Below, piece by piece: positions 47,865-57,368 of a DNA stretch of 64,000 bases. Position 1 is the stretch's first letter. Every line of letters begins with the position of its first letter. Below the pieces are notes generated by a model that had not been told where the DNA came from, searched no databases, and worked only from the letters and a program-made list of their open reading frames with translations. Source of the stretch: Pelodictyon luteolum DSM 273 (GTDB lineage: Bacteria > Bacteroidota > Chlorobiia > Chlorobiales > Chlorobiaceae); NCBI RefSeq assembly GCF_000012485.1, contig NC_007512.1, positions 1,303,001 through 1,367,000 of the forward strand. The letters run 5' to 3'. Both the position numbers and the translations under genes were made by a program.

Positions 47865-48401
47865 TCAATGCTGAAAAAAAGTAATTCTCGTCATACCGTA
47901 GTCACGGTGGAACGAGTAGTAGGGCGAAAGGGAAAAATCACCGTGCGCATCGTGCTCGATGAGCAGCCAGCCATCTTCTTCGAGGAGGCTTCCTGCCATA
48001 ATGCCCTCAATCAGCCTGGGATAGTCTTCCCATGCATACGGGGGGTCAGCGAATATCAGGTCGAAGGAACCGGTCTCGGACTGCAGAAACAGGGTGACGT
48101 CTTCATTCACAATAGAGACCATCTCTTCCACCTTGAGCTCTCCTGCCGTTTTCCGGAGGGAGCGGAGCGAAACGGGATGACGGTCGACGAAGGTGACCCT
48201 GGAGGCTCCCCTGCTCAGGGTCTCAAAGCCAAGGGAACCGAAGCCTGCAAAAAGGTCGAGCACACAGGACCCTTCGAAATCCATTCTGGAGTGAAGGATG
48301 TCAAAAATCGACTTCTTCACCCTGCTGCTGCACGGACGAACATCCTGCAGGGGGGCAGTCGTTATCCTGCGGCCCCGGTATCTGCCCGCGATGATCTGCA
48401 C
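47865..48401 (-). CDS. rsmD: 16S rRNA (guanine(966)-N2)-methyltransferase RsmD
   Basis: A 178-residue Rossmann methyltransferase. MQIIAGRYRGRRI is the characteristic N-terminus, VLDLFAGFGSLGFETLSRGA the SAM loop, and DLIFADPPYAWEDY the N6/N2-methyltransferase catalytic motif near residue 134. It modifies the 30S subunit. Paired with coaD as usual. Confidence 0.95.
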   Translation of the reverse strand: MQIIAGRYRGRRITTAPLQDVRPCSSRVKKSIFDILHSRMDFEGSCVLDLFAGFGSLGFETLSRGASRVTFVDRHPVSLRSLRKTAGELKVEEMVSIVNEDVTLFLQSETGSFDLIFADPPYAWEDYPRLIEGIMAGSLLEEDGWLLIEHDAHGDFSLSPYYSFHRDYGMTRITFFQH

Positions 48402-48416
48402 TGGAGGCCCGTTGCC

Positions 48417-49322
48417 CTAGAAATCGCCGAAGCGGGTCTCTTCGAGGATCGCAAGCGCTTTTTCGGCATCGTCCTTCGAGGGCGGCTTGCCGTGCCAGTT
48501 GGTATTGTCCTCCATGGTGCCTTCAAAGAACGGAACCCCCTTGCCCATGATGGTGACAGCAAGGATGACTGAAGGGTTCGGGGCTGCCGCCAGCTTCACC
48601 TTCTCGACGGTGGCGACAAAGTCCTCGATGTCGTTGCCGTCGCAGTGATAGACGTTCCAGCCGAATGCACGCCATTTGTCTGCGAAGGGCTCGATACCCA
48701 TGACGTTTTCCACCTCTCCGTCAATCTGCTGGTTGTTGTAGTCGACGATGCCGATGATGTTGCCGAGGCCGTAATGGGCGGCACTCATCGCAGCCTCCCA
48801 GATCTGGCCCTCCTGGCACTCGCCATCTCCCATGAGGCAGAAGACATGTCCACCCTGCCTGTTCATGCGCTGGCCGAGCGCGGCTCCCGTTGCAACCGAA
48901 AGACCCTGGCCGAGTGAGCCGGACGCGATGCGGATGCCGGGAAGCCCTGCCTCACACGTCGGATGGCCCTGGAGATAGGAGTTGAGCTGGCGGAGGGAAC
49001 CGAGCTCCGAGAGGCAAAAGTATCCTGAACGGGCAAGGACGCTGTACCATACCGGAGCGATGTGCCCGTTGGAGAGGAACAGCAGGTCCTGGTCGCCATG
49101 GTCCCAGAAATCATGGGGGCGGTGGCGGAGAACCCTGAAGTAAAGGGCTGTGAAAATGTCTGCCATGCCAAGGGAGCCGCCGGTATGGCCGGAACTGGCC
49201 ATTGAGAGCATGCGGACGATGTCGCGGCGGACCTGGCGGGCCATAGCCTTGAGGTCTTCAAGTGAGCCGAGCTCAAGTAGCTCGCCTTTTTTTTCAGCAG
49301 GATAGCGCTTTAAAGTTGCCAT
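48417..49322 (-). CDS. Transketolase, N-terminal subunit
   Basis: A 301-residue thiamine diphosphate-binding half of transketolase. SSGHTGGSLGMADIFTALYF and the GDGECQEGQIWEAAMSAAHYGLGNIIGIVDYNNQQIDG segment (the ThDP/Mg GDG...NN motif, near residue 157) are intact. The C-terminal (pyrimidine/swivel) half is absent: the next gene is rsmD. The partner subunit must lie elsewhere. Role: pentose-phosphate and reductive carbon metabolism. Confidence 0.93.
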   Translation of the reverse strand: MATLKRYPAEKKGELLELGSLEDLKAMARQVRRDIVRMLSMASSGHTGGSLGMADIFTALYFRVLRHRPHDFWDHGDQDLLFLSNGHIAPVWYSVLARSGYFCLSELGSLRQLNSYLQGHPTCEAGLPGIRIASGSLGQGLSVATGAALGQRMNRQGGHVFCLMGDGECQEGQIWEAAMSAAHYGLGNIIGIVDYNNQQIDGEVENVMGIEPFADKWRAFGWNVYHCDGNDIEDFVATVEKVKLAAAPNPSVILAVTIMGKGVPFFEGTMEDNTNWHGKPPSKDDAEKALAILEETRFGDF

Positions 49323-49425
49323 GGGGAGTAGTACTGCGTTCGTGTATGAAAAATAAAGGGAAATTCAGTGGCTCTTGCCCGGTAAGCCGAAAGTTAAAGG
49401 GCTTGGCAGAAATAACAAAAAAAAC

Positions 49426-50070
49426 TCACTCACCTTCGCGCTTTCTCTCCCTGTGAAATCTGCGGAGGGCGAAAAAAAGGAAGAGCGCGAAAAGAATCGT
49501 GATGGGCACGCTGTAGAGCGCAAGATAGCCTGAGGCCTCCTGCCAGTTGCTGCCAAGGAAGTAGCCGCCGTAGAGCAGGAGCAGGTTCCAGAGGAGCGAG
49601 CTAAGAAATGCGGCCGGAAGAACCCGGGGCACATGCAGGTGCATGAGGCCCGCCATGATGGAAATGACGGCCCGTGAACCGAACAGGAACCGGTTTACCA
49701 GGACGGCAAGGTAGCCGTGCCGGGAAAACTTCCTGCGCAGGACCACCATGTCACCGGGGGGGAAAAGCTTGTGGAGACTGCGGGAGAGCCAGTGCTTCAC
49801 GGGCCCTGCATCGTCGGCATAGAGACGGACGCCGAGCCCCCGGCTGAAGAGGAAAAGCAGCATGAACCCGGCCGTGGAACCGAGGGTGGCCGATAAAAGC
49901 GACCAGCCCATCGAAATCGTGCTGAAGGAGATCATGTAGCCGACAAAAGCCACCGGCACGTCCCCCGGAATCGGGGGAATGACGTTTTCAAGGAAAGCGA
50001 CAAGGAACAGCAGGAGGTAGACCGAAAGAGGGTCTGCCTGCTGCAGCCACTGTATCGCAGGTTCCATCAT
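49426..50070 (-). CDS. DedA-family (VTT domain) membrane protein
   Basis: A 214-residue inner-membrane protein with about five hydrophobic segments. LENVIPPIPGDVPVAFVGYMISF is the DedA re-entrant motif with the conserved E/P residues, and FSRHGYLAVLVNRFLFGSRAVISIMAGLMHL is the second family block (FxxRxxPGxR type). DedA proteins take part in lipid carrier recycling and membrane homeostasis. Its ATG overlaps the purC stop as ATGA, so the two are coupled. Confidence 0.88.
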   Translation of the reverse strand: MMEPAIQWLQQADPLSVYLLLFLVAFLENVIPPIPGDVPVAFVGYMISFSTISMGWSLLSATLGSTAGFMLLFLFSRGLGVRLYADDAGPVKHWLSRSLHKLFPPGDMVVLRRKFSRHGYLAVLVNRFLFGSRAVISIMAGLMHLHVPRVLPAAFLSSLLWNLLLLYGGYFLGSNWQEASGYLALYSVPITILFALFLFFALRRFHRERKREGE

Positions 50071-50786
50071 GAAAGCGCCCCTGAGCCGAGTACCCGCTTC
50101 TGCACTTCGCTGTAGGCATCCTCAATGCCGCCAAGATCAAGGCGGAACCGGTCCTTGTCAAGCTTTTCGTTGGTCTCGAGGTCCCAGAACCTGCAGGTGT
50201 CGGGGCTGATCTCGTCGCCGAGCAGGATTTCGCCGTGATGGCGGCCGAACTCTAGCTTGAAATCGACAAGCTTGAGCTTCACGCCGGCAAAAAAGGGCTT
50301 CAGCACCTCGTTGACCCGGAGGGCGCGTGTTCCAAGCACGGCAAGTTCATCAAGGCTGGCCACACCGAGAGCCACGGCATGCGATTCGTTCATCAACGGG
50401 TCGTCGAGATCGTCGTTCTTGAGGTAAAACTCGACGATGGGCTCCCGGAGCACACTTCCTTCCGTAAACCCGTAGCGCTTCACCAGAGAACCTGCGGCGA
50501 TGTTTCGCACGACAACCTCGACCTTGATGATATCAAGCTTCTTGCAGAGCATGTCGCGGTCGGAGAGTTTTTCTACCAGATGGGTGCGGACCCCCTCGCC
50601 TTCCAGCATGGTGAAGAGCTTGCAGGAAATGGCGTTGTTCACCACCCCCTTTTCTGCTATAGTGCCCTTTTTCTTGTTGTTGAATGCGGTGGCGTCGTCC
50701 TTGAACTCCTGAATGACGAGATCAGCTTCATCGGTCAGGAACACTTTCTTTGCCTTGCCTTCATGGAGGAGCGTTGTCTTTTTCAT
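50067..50786 (-). CDS. purC: Phosphoribosylaminoimidazole-succinocarboxamide synthase (SAICAR synthetase)
   Basis: A 239-residue purine-biosynthesis enzyme. HEGKAKKVFLTDEADLVIQEFKDDATAFN at the N-terminus, VVVRNIAAGSLVKRYG near residue 92 and the VDFKLEFGRHHGEILLGDEISPDTCRFWD signature near 175 are all typical. The start is ATG 50786 (MKKTTLLHEGK); upstream in-frame ATG at 50819 gives only a poor extension. Confidence 0.96.
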   Translation of the reverse strand: MKKTTLLHEGKAKKVFLTDEADLVIQEFKDDATAFNNKKKGTIAEKGVVNNAISCKLFTMLEGEGVRTHLVEKLSDRDMLCKKLDIIKVEVVVRNIAAGSLVKRYGFTEGSVLREPIVEFYLKNDDLDDPLMNESHAVALGVASLDELAVLGTRALRVNEVLKPFFAGVKLKLVDFKLEFGRHHGEILLGDEISPDTCRFWDLETNEKLDKDRFRLDLGGIEDAYSEVQKRVLGSGALS

Positions 50787-50874
50787 TATGCGGTTACGTT
50801 GGTGAGTAGGTGATAACAAACGGGTGAAAAAGGATGGCGGCGCCCTCTGGGGCGCAGGTGGAAAGAGGATTTGC

Positions 50875-51279
50875 TCAGCGCCCGTCCGTACGCTCTGAAG
50901 CAGCCTGCTGTACCGCGCCGGTAAGCACGATCGTGATCTGGTCGTCGGTTAGGCCGCGATCTTTGAGGAAACTCATGAACCGGAACACTCCGAGGTCGGA
51001 GAGCATGGCTTTCGGCTGGTCTCTGTCATCCAGCCCTCGCGAGCGACTGTGCTCACAGGAGGTATGGATCCAGTCTTCGATAAACGGCTCTGTCTTGCCC
51101 TTCTCAAGAAAAAAAGCCGTGACAATACGTTCGACATCCTCCAGAGAGGGCTCCGGATGGGCTTCGAATACCAGCTGCATCTCTTCGGAAATTCTGGTCA
51201 GGACGATGACTGCCTCCCTGTCAAGAGTCTCTTCAAGAATGTCCTTGGCACGGTCCTTGACATCTCGTTTCCGATCCAT
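50875..51279 (-). CDS. Hypothetical protein, acidic/helical
   Basis: A 134-residue soluble, probably all-helical protein starting MDRKRDVKDRAKDILEETLDREAVIV. Rich in charged residues, with SLEDVERIVTAFFLEKGKTEPFIEDWIHTS in the middle and FMSFLKDRGLTDDQITIVLTGAVQQAA at the end. No known domain recognised. The frame stays open beyond the start into the antisense of the divergent EEP gene, which is a shadow. Confidence 0.65.
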   Translation of the reverse strand: MDRKRDVKDRAKDILEETLDREAVIVLTRISEEMQLVFEAHPEPSLEDVERIVTAFFLEKGKTEPFIEDWIHTSCEHSRSRGLDDRDQPKAMLSDLGVFRFMSFLKDRGLTDDQITIVLTGAVQQAASERTDGR

Positions 51280-51357
51280 ACCGCGTTCCCCTGCAGTGAA
51301 TGAAATAAAAATTGAAACTGGAAAAATCCCGATTAAGTTACATAAAGCATACTGATT

Positions 51358-52404
51358 ATGACAATGAAAAAAATACTCTCCGCCTTTTTGCTCCTCTCGC
51401 TTCTCCATGGAGTGGCCAAAGGCGGTGAAAAGACTGTAGATGACCGCCCCGAAAGCCTGCTCCTCCTGTGGTGGAACGTCGAGAACCTCTTCGACACGAC
51501 GGATGATCCAGGGATCTCCGACGAGGAGTTCACCCCGGAAGGCCGGCTGCACTGGACCCCTAAAAAACTCCTTCTCAAAGAGATGCGCATCGCCTACGTC
51601 ATGAAAGCGATCGCCACCCATCCTGACTACGGCCAGCTTCCCGCCGTGCTCGCCTTCGCCGAGGTTGAGAACGGTGCCGTGTTCCGCCGTGCCCTCCAGA
51701 AAATCAAGGGAGCCCGGTACCGCGCCCTCTACCATGACTCCCCCGACCTGAGAGGCATCGACATCGCGCTCGCCTATGATCCGGAGCGCCTGGACTTCAC
51801 CGGAATGAAGACCTACAGCGTTCCGCAGGATGGGCGTCCAACGAGGGACATCATCGTCGCCGGGTTCAAGAACCGGGGCCGCCCCTTCACCCTCATCCTC
51901 AACCACTGGCCTTCCCGCGCATTCGGCAGCGCCCTGACTGAGAAGAAACGCATCATGGCCGCCAGGGTGGCAAGGGCTGCGGCCGACAGCCTCCTCCTCC
52001 AGAACCCGGATGCCGACATCATCGTCATGGGCGACTTCAACGACAGCCCCCAGGACCGATCGGTGAGGCGCACCCTCCGCGGCACCCTCAATCGTCTGCA
52101 GGCCCAACGAGCCAAGGACGGCACCCTCTACAACTGCTGGGGTGGAAGCAGCCAGCCCGGCAGCTACTCCTACCGGGGCCGGTGGGAACGGATCGACCAG
52201 ATCCTTGTCTCAAAAGGCATGCTCTCCGGCCCCGGCATCCGCACCGATGAACCCGGTGCGTTCAGCTGCTTCTTCTTCCGCCCCATGTTCACAAAATCCG
52301 GGAAAAAGCCCTGGAGAACCTATGAGGGAGGAAAATACAGCGGCGGCTACAGCGACCATCTCCCCCTCCTGCTCAAAGTCGCCACCACGTCGCACCCGCA
52401 CTGA
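51358..52404 (+). CDS. Exported endonuclease/exonuclease/phosphatase-family protein
   Basis: A 348-residue protein with a signal peptide (MTMKKILSAFLLLSLLHGVAKG). EEP-family motifs are WWNVENLFDT with the metal-binding Asn/Glu region, LAFAEVEN, LNHWPSR, VMGDFNDSP near residue 224 and YSDHLPLLL near 335, all in order. It cleaves nucleic acid or phosphoester substrates outside the cytoplasm. Related Bacteroidetes/Chlorobi proteins often lack defined substrates. Confidence 0.88.
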   Translation: MTMKKILSAFLLLSLLHGVAKGGEKTVDDRPESLLLLWWNVENLFDTTDDPGISDEEFTPEGRLHWTPKKLLLKEMRIAYVMKAIATHPDYGQLPAVLAFAEVENGAVFRRALQKIKGARYRALYHDSPDLRGIDIALAYDPERLDFTGMKTYSVPQDGRPTRDIIVAGFKNRGRPFTLILNHWPSRAFGSALTEKKRIMAARVARAAADSLLLQNPDADIIVMGDFNDSPQDRSVRRTLRGTLNRLQAQRAKDGTLYNCWGGSSQPGSYSYRGRWERIDQILVSKGMLSGPGIRTDEPGAFSCFFFRPMFTKSGKKPWRTYEGGKYSGGYSDHLPLLLKVATTSHPH

Positions 52405-52524
52405 TTCCTGCGTACTTTTCCCCCGCAAAAAGAACCTTTCCGACTGGCCGATACAGTCCGTTAACAATCGTTATCTTGTTCTTTATAAAAAACTTATACG
52501 TACATTACTGCTAATTGATTCTTC

Positions 52525-52540
52525 CTCTCTCTCTCTCTCT
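52525..52540 (+). repeat. (CT)8 dinucleotide tract in the leader of the octaheme cytochrome gene
   Basis: Eight uninterrupted CT units end 24 bp before the start codon, in a pyrimidine-rich tract that continues with tttt. It could affect expression by slipping or by structure. No ordinary Shine-Dalgarno sequence is visible before the start. Confidence 0.85.
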
Positions 52541-52564
52541 TTTGCAACCGTAAACAAACCACCC

Positions 52565-54175
52565 ATGATGAAAGTGCTCGTGGGCCGGATTCTGCCGGTT
52601 ATGCTCATCCTCTTTGCCTCAGGGCCTCTTTCCGGAGCGGTCTACCACCTCCCCAAGGACTCTCTCTCGGTCTCGACGGCCGACCACAGCAAATTCCGGC
52701 AGCTGCAGCGGGAGTTCAAAAGCGGGCCCGAAGTCACAAAAGCCTGCCTTGAGTGCCACACCGAAGCTGCAAAACAGGTCCACCGCACCAAGCACTGGAC
52801 CTGGGAAGTGCCGATGAAAGACGGCAAGATGCTCGGCAAGAAAAACGTGGTGAACAACTTCTGCATCTCCGTTGAAAGCAACGAAGCGCGATGCACGTCC
52901 TGCCATGTGGGGTACGGATGGAAAGACAAGCAGTTCGACTTCAGGAGCGAACAGAACGTCGACTGCCTCATCTGCCATGACGGAACCGGCACGTACCAAA
53001 AGCTGCCCGCCGGAGCCGGCCACCCCGCCTACGAGGCGACGGTGCAGGAAAAGAAGAAGTACCCCAAAGTAAACCTCTCCTACGTTGCCCGGAACGTGCA
53101 GAACCCGGACCGCCAGAACTGCGGCATCTGCCATTTTGAAGGCGGAGGGGCCGACGCGGTGAAGCACGGAGACCTGGACGGCTCACTCATAAAGGGGCCG
53201 CGTTCGCTCGACGTGCACATGGCGACGGGCAAAAACGAGCTGAACATGACCTGCGTCGACTGCCATAAAACCGAAGGACATCAGGTTCCCGGCAGCCGCT
53301 ACACACCTATGGCTCGTGATACCCACGGCTTCGACTATCCCCTGGCCGACGACTTCCCGACATCCTGCGCCTCGTGCCACAGCCTCGAACCGCACCGGAA
53401 GAACAAGAAGCTCAACGACCATATCGACAAGGTGGCCTGCCAGACATGCCATATCCCCCATATCGCAAAAGAGCGCCCGACGAAAATGTGGTGGGACTGG
53501 TCGAAGGCGGGCAAGTTCGACGAAAAGGGAAAAATGATCACGAAAAAGGACGCTGCCGGCATGCCGACCTACGTCACCAAAAAGGGCGAGTTCCGCTGGG
53601 AGAAAAACGCTCGGCCCGAGTACCGCTGGTTCAATGGCGAAATGAACTACGTGACATTCCACACCACCATCAACGACAAAGGAGTGGTGTCGGTCAACCG
53701 TCCCTCCGGCATGACCGGCGATACACTTTCCCGCATATGGCCCTTCAAGGTGCACCGCGGGCTCCAGCCCTACGACACGGAGCTGAAGCACTTCGTCAAG
53801 CCGAAACTCTTCGGCCCGAAAGGCTCCGGCGCCTACTGGTCGGACTTCGACTGGAAGCGCTCGATAGAAGCGGGCATGAGGGAGTCCGGGCTTAAGTACA
53901 GCGGCAGCTACGGGTTCGTAGAAACCGAAATGTTCTGGCCGATTTCGCACATGGTTTCACCTAAAGAAGATGCGCTCGGCTGCGTGGAGTGCCACGCCCG
54001 CGGAGGACGGCTTGAAAACCTCTCGGGATTCTACCTTCCCGGCCGAGATGTCAACCTGTTCGTTGAAATCATCGGACTCCTCGTCACCGTCGGCTCACTG
54101 GGAGGAGTCATCATCCACAGCATCGTGCGCTACTACACCACAAAAAAACACAAGGAACGGGAGGAGAGAGCATGA
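52565..54175 (+). CDS. Octaheme cytochrome c, tetrathionate reductase (OTR)-like
   Basis: A 536-residue exported multiheme protein. Eight CxxCH haem motifs are present: CLECH, CTSCH, CLICH, CGICH, CVDCH, CASCH, CQTCH and CVECH. Signal peptide at the N-terminus (VMLILFASGPLSG); near the C-terminus a TM helix (FVEIIGLLVTVGSLGGVIIHSIV) anchors it with a short basic cytoplasmic tail. It resembles the OTR family, which reduces tetrathionate, nitrite or hydroxylamine in vitro. The start ATG is 52565; the frame is open upstream through the EEP gene. Overlaps the cytochrome b gene as ATGA. Confidence 0.9.
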   Translation: MMKVLVGRILPVMLILFASGPLSGAVYHLPKDSLSVSTADHSKFRQLQREFKSGPEVTKACLECHTEAAKQVHRTKHWTWEVPMKDGKMLGKKNVVNNFCISVESNEARCTSCHVGYGWKDKQFDFRSEQNVDCLICHDGTGTYQKLPAGAGHPAYEATVQEKKKYPKVNLSYVARNVQNPDRQNCGICHFEGGGADAVKHGDLDGSLIKGPRSLDVHMATGKNELNMTCVDCHKTEGHQVPGSRYTPMARDTHGFDYPLADDFPTSCASCHSLEPHRKNKKLNDHIDKVACQTCHIPHIAKERPTKMWWDWSKAGKFDEKGKMITKKDAAGMPTYVTKKGEFRWEKNARPEYRWFNGEMNYVTFHTTINDKGVVSVNRPSGMTGDTLSRIWPFKVHRGLQPYDTELKHFVKPKLFGPKGSGAYWSDFDWKRSIEAGMRESGLKYSGSYGFVETEMFWPISHMVSPKEDALGCVECHARGGRLENLSGFYLPGRDVNLFVEIIGLLVTVGSLGGVIIHSIVRYYTTKKHKEREERA

Positions 54176-54777
54176 GGAAAATCTATCTGTATGCACGGTT
54201 TCAGCGCTTCTGGCACTGGATGCAGGCCCTCATCATCTTCGGCCTTCTCTTCACGGGAATGGAGGTTCACGGGCTCTTCAAGATCATGGGCTACGAAGCG
54301 GCATTCCATGTGCACAACTTTTTTGCCGTCGCGCTTTTGAGCTTCATTGTCCTGGCCTTCTTCTGGTACATCACCACCGGTGACTTCCGCCAGTACCTGA
54401 CGGAGGGCAACCTGGTCGAGAAGATCCTCATGCAGGCCCGCTATTATGTCATCGGGATCTTCCGCAACGAGCCGCACCCGTTCAAGAAAAACGAGATCTC
54501 CCGGCTGAACCCGCTGCAGCGTATCACCTATCTCGGCCTCACGCTTGTCGGCCTGCCGCTGCAGATCATTTTCGGGTTCATCTACTACTACTTCAATGAG
54601 CTGGTAGACCTCGGCATGAACCCGGCATGGCTCGAGCCGGTGGCCCACATCCACACGCTCCTTGCCTACCTGCTCATCGGGTTCGTGGTGATGCACGTCT
54701 ACATGACCACCACCGGCCACACCGTCACCTCCAACATCAAGGCCATGATCACCGGCTGGGAAGAGGTGGAGGACTAG
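54172..54777 (+). CDS. Cytochrome b561-type membrane subunit
   Basis: A 201-residue protein with four TM segments and haem-ligand histidines in FQRFWHWMQALIIFGLLFTG (TM1), AFHVHNFFAVALLSFIVLAFF (TM2) and HIHTLLAYLLIGFVVMHVYMTTTGH (last TM). It belongs to the cytochrome b of Ni,Fe-hydrogenase/formate dehydrogenase type. It is translationally coupled to the octaheme cytochrome gene, so together they probably pass electrons between the quinone pool and the periplasmic haem protein. It ends within a 4-bp overlap of the convergent DUF1848 gene. Confidence 0.88.
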   Translation: MRKIYLYARFQRFWHWMQALIIFGLLFTGMEVHGLFKIMGYEAAFHVHNFFAVALLSFIVLAFFWYITTGDFRQYLTEGNLVEKILMQARYYVIGIFRNEPHPFKKNEISRLNPLQRITYLGLTLVGLPLQIIFGFIYYYFNELVDLGMNPAWLEPVAHIHTLLAYLLIGFVVMHVYMTTTGHTVTSNIKAMITGWEEVED

Positions 54778-55607
54778 GAGGCGTAACAGTAGAGGCAGCG
54801 GTGGCTGCAGGTTCCATAGGTTCCAATGTCCCGGCTTGGCGCACACCCGCACTGGTGGCGCTGGCCGGGATCTTTTTTTCTCCCTCCTTCCCTATTCCGC
54901 CCGAGCCCAAGGTCCAGCTGAGCACGGCCCGAAATCCGGAGGAGCAGATCCCTGTCGACGCAGCTGGCGGGGCGTACGCCCGCCTGCGACAGGTCCAGCG
55001 CCTCGGCGCAGGCGGAAAGCTCCATACCGCACTCCGCGGCAATACGGGCACAGCCTCCCGCAACAGCCTCCATCGCTGCAGCATCCAGCTCAAGCGTTCC
55101 CAGAGCCTGCATCGCCCGCTGTGTCTTGCGGTACCGGTCGACGAAGCTGATGATGGCGTGCCGGGTATAACCCGAGAGCTCACGGGCGAAGTGAGCGAAC
55201 GATTCCAGATGCCACTGGACGTCCATCCGTGCGGTAAGGATCACGGGATCGTACCGCCAGATAACCCGTTCAGGACCGAGATGCTCTGACAGGCACCGGA
55301 ACCGGTCCACGAGAAGCGGCTTCGGAGGAAGGCACGGCTCGATGTCGGTGCCGTAGGGGGTGAGGGTGAAGAGGAAGTAGTAGGGGTAGCCCATGCGGTC
55401 CAGCTCCGGGAGGAAGGGCATGAAGGGGCCTGGATCTTTCGTCCAGAACACGATGCCCTCAAGGGCATCGGGGTTGAGGGCAATGCGGCTCACCTGGCTC
55501 GGCCGCATGGGATTGGGAACCAGCACCTCACCCGCTCGCAGGCACTCCATAAACCACTCCCCGTGGCATGCCGGTATGTCGGTCCGGCGGCTTGCGCTGA
55601 TGATCAC
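54774..55607 (-). CDS. DUF1848 family protein (radical-SAM-like Fe-S)
   Basis: A 277-residue protein starting [23 protein letters not shown], which is the DUF1848 signature. [30 protein letters not shown] and a C-terminal cysteine motif [24 protein letters not shown] follow. The Cx3C-type C-terminal cluster and weak similarity to spore photoproduct lyase suggest an Fe-S, possibly SAM-dependent, enzyme. The start is a GTG whose bases overlap the umuC stop (GTGA), so it is translationally coupled to umuDC. Function unknown; DNA-repair link is an inference from position. Confidence 0.8.
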   Translation of the reverse strand: MIISASRRTDIPACHGEWFMECLRAGEVLVPNPMRPSQVSRIALNPDALEGIVFWTKDPGPFMPFLPELDRMGYPYYFLFTLTPYGTDIEPCLPPKPLLVDRFRCLSEHLGPERVIWRYDPVILTARMDVQWHLESFAHFARELSGYTRHAIISFVDRYRKTQRAMQALGTLELDAAAMEAVAGGCARIAAECGMELSACAEALDLSQAGVRPASCVDRDLLLRISGRAQLDLGLGRNREGGRKKDPGQRHQCGCAPSRDIGTYGTCSHRCLYCYAS

Positions 55608-56902
55608 CTGTGAGCGGGAGCGGGTGGGGCCTGCGGTGCGGAGGGAACCCGGAGGATCTCCTCCCAGGAAGTGGTGTAGCGTGGGGAGATGTGCCGGCAA
55701 AGCGGCTCCCAGGCCCGGGAGTCCTCCGCGGCAAGGCGGATGCTGCCGTTTCCGTAGCGGAGGTTGACCTGTTCCATGACCTGCTGGAGCGCTTCAGCTC
55801 TCCCCTCACCCTCGTCGCCGAAGAGCAGGAATGACTCTCCCGGAGGGTTCTTCGGAGCAATGGCTCCGAGAAGCACACCGGCTTTCCGGTACGGGTGGCC
55901 GCCCTGGTAGATCGCCTCGAGCACCCGGGAGGCGGCCGTGACGAGCGTCATGGCATCGTCGGCCGCACGGGGAAGAGAGACGGTGCGTGAGGCCTCGCGC
56001 CGGAGAGCGGAAGCGGCAAACGGGCTCGTGGAGATGAAGACGGTGAGAAGCGAGGCCGTCGAGCCCTCACGGCGAAGCTTCGAAGCGGCCCGGGAAGCGA
56101 AGCTTGCAACAGCCTCTTGCAGTTCCTCAACCGAGAAAACGTTCCGGCCGAACGAACGGGAGGTGCAGATGGTCTGTTTCATGGGCCGGACAAGCTCCAG
56201 CGGGAGACATCGGTGCCCCTGGAGCTCAGCCTGTACCTTTGCGCCGGTGACCCCGAGCAGCCGGCGCACAAGCGCGGGAGGCATACCGGCAAAGTCGGCT
56301 GCGGTTTGAATACCCTGCAAAGCGAGTTTCAGGCTCCACTGCCGACCGATACCCCAGACATCCTCCAGATGGGTGGATGCAAGGGCACGGCGCACCCGGT
56401 CCGCCCCCTCAAGCATGAGCACGCCGCCGCACGAGGGGTCTTTCTTGGCCGCCTTCGCTGCAAGTTTGGCGAGGGTCTTGGTATGGGCGATGCCGATGCT
56501 GACGGGGATACCGGTGTGTTTGAGCACGGTGCGTCGCATGAGGGCCGCATGCTCCCTGAGGCCGAAACGCCGGAACCCGGAGAGGTCGAAAAAAGCCTCG
56601 TCGATAGAATAGCGCTCCTGCTCCGGAGCCATGGCCCCGAGGGTGTTCATCACCCGTGAAGACATGTCACCGTAGAGGGGGTAGTTGGAAGAAAAGACTG
56701 CGACGCCGTGGCGGCCAATCACATCCCGGCACCGGAACAGCGGAGTACCCATCGCTATGCCAAGCGCTTTCGACTCCTCGGAGCGGGCGATGACGCAGCC
56801 GTCATTGTTGGAAAGCACCACCACCGGCCGCCCACAAAGCATGGGGTTGAAGACCCGCTCGCAGGACACATAGAAGTTGTTGCAGTCGGCAAGGGCGAAC
56901 AT
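55604..56902 (-). CDS. umuC: DNA polymerase V subunit UmuC (Y-family)
   Basis: A 432-residue translesion polymerase. [20 protein letters not shown] begins with the first metal-binding aspartate (Asp6); [13 protein letters not shown] holds the second acidic pair near residue 98. [22 protein letters not shown] and the HhH region [17 protein letters not shown] are standard. Follows umuD after 13 bp. Its C-terminal part is proline-rich ([11 protein letters not shown]). Confidence 0.93.
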   Translation of the reverse strand: MFALADCNNFYVSCERVFNPMLCGRPVVVLSNNDGCVIARSEESKALGIAMGTPLFRCRDVIGRHGVAVFSSNYPLYGDMSSRVMNTLGAMAPEQERYSIDEAFFDLSGFRRFGLREHAALMRRTVLKHTGIPVSIGIAHTKTLAKLAAKAAKKDPSCGGVLMLEGADRVRRALASTHLEDVWGIGRQWSLKLALQGIQTAADFAGMPPALVRRLLGVTGAKVQAELQGHRCLPLELVRPMKQTICTSRSFGRNVFSVEELQEAVASFASRAASKLRREGSTASLLTVFISTSPFAASALRREASRTVSLPRAADDAMTLVTAASRVLEAIYQGGHPYRKAGVLLGAIAPKNPPGESFLLFGDEGEGRAEALQQVMEQVNLRYGNGSIRLAAEDSRAWEPLCRHISPRYTTSWEEILRVPSAPQAPPAPAHR

Positions 56903-56915
56903 AAGCGCTCCCCGT

Positions 56916-57368
56916 TCAGCGGGACTTGTGGATGACATAGGTGACGATACCCCACACCTGGAAATCGCTCTCCTCGCCGATCCGGATGGGGCTGTATGCG
57001 CTGTTTTCAGGCATGAGCATGAGCACCCCGTCATCCATGGCAATGCGCTTGACGGTGAACTCCCCATCCAGAAAACAGAGCGCGATGTCGCCCTCCTTCG
57101 CATCCAGGGAGCGGTCGATGACAAGGATGTCGCCTTCGGCGATGCCGGCCTCGATCATCGAACTCCCCTTCACCCGCGCATAGAAGGTTGCATCGGGGTG
57201 GCGGACGAGGGCCCGGTTGAGGTCAAGGGTAACTTCGAGATGATCCTCGGCCGGCGAGGGAAACCCTGCCGAAACAGCCGTTTCAGCCAAAGGAAGCGGC
57301 AGCGGAACCGAGAGGTCGGCCCGATAGAAATCAAGGAAAAGAGTATGGTGTATGCTGCTTAGTCGCAT
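56916..57368 (-). CDS. umuD: UmuD-type SOS mutagenesis protein (S24 peptidase)
   Basis: A 150-residue LexA-family autoprotease. The self-cleavage site is the Ala-Gly of [14 protein letters not shown] (near residue 30). The catalytic serine is in [22 protein letters not shown] and the lysine in [11 protein letters not shown], both in the right order and spacing. The cleaved form joins UmuC as DNA polymerase V. The start could be 57368 (MRLSS) or 57389 (MFRLLT). No LexA operator could be recognised in the upstream sequence because the LexA site of this group is not known to the reader. Confidence 0.9.
   Translation of the reverse strand: MRLSSIHHTLFLDFYRADLSVPLPLPLAETAVSAGFPSPAEDHLEVTLDLNRALVRHPDATFYARVKGSSMIEAGIAEGDILVIDRSLDAKEGDIALCFLDGEFTVKRIAMDDGVLMLMPENSAYSPIRIGEESDFQVWGIVTYVIHKSR

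Noticed and set aside
51280-52107. 410-codon minus-strand ORF overlapping the EEP-family gene
   Set aside because: Only its last 135 codons, outside the EEP gene, look like a real protein; the rest is a shadow.
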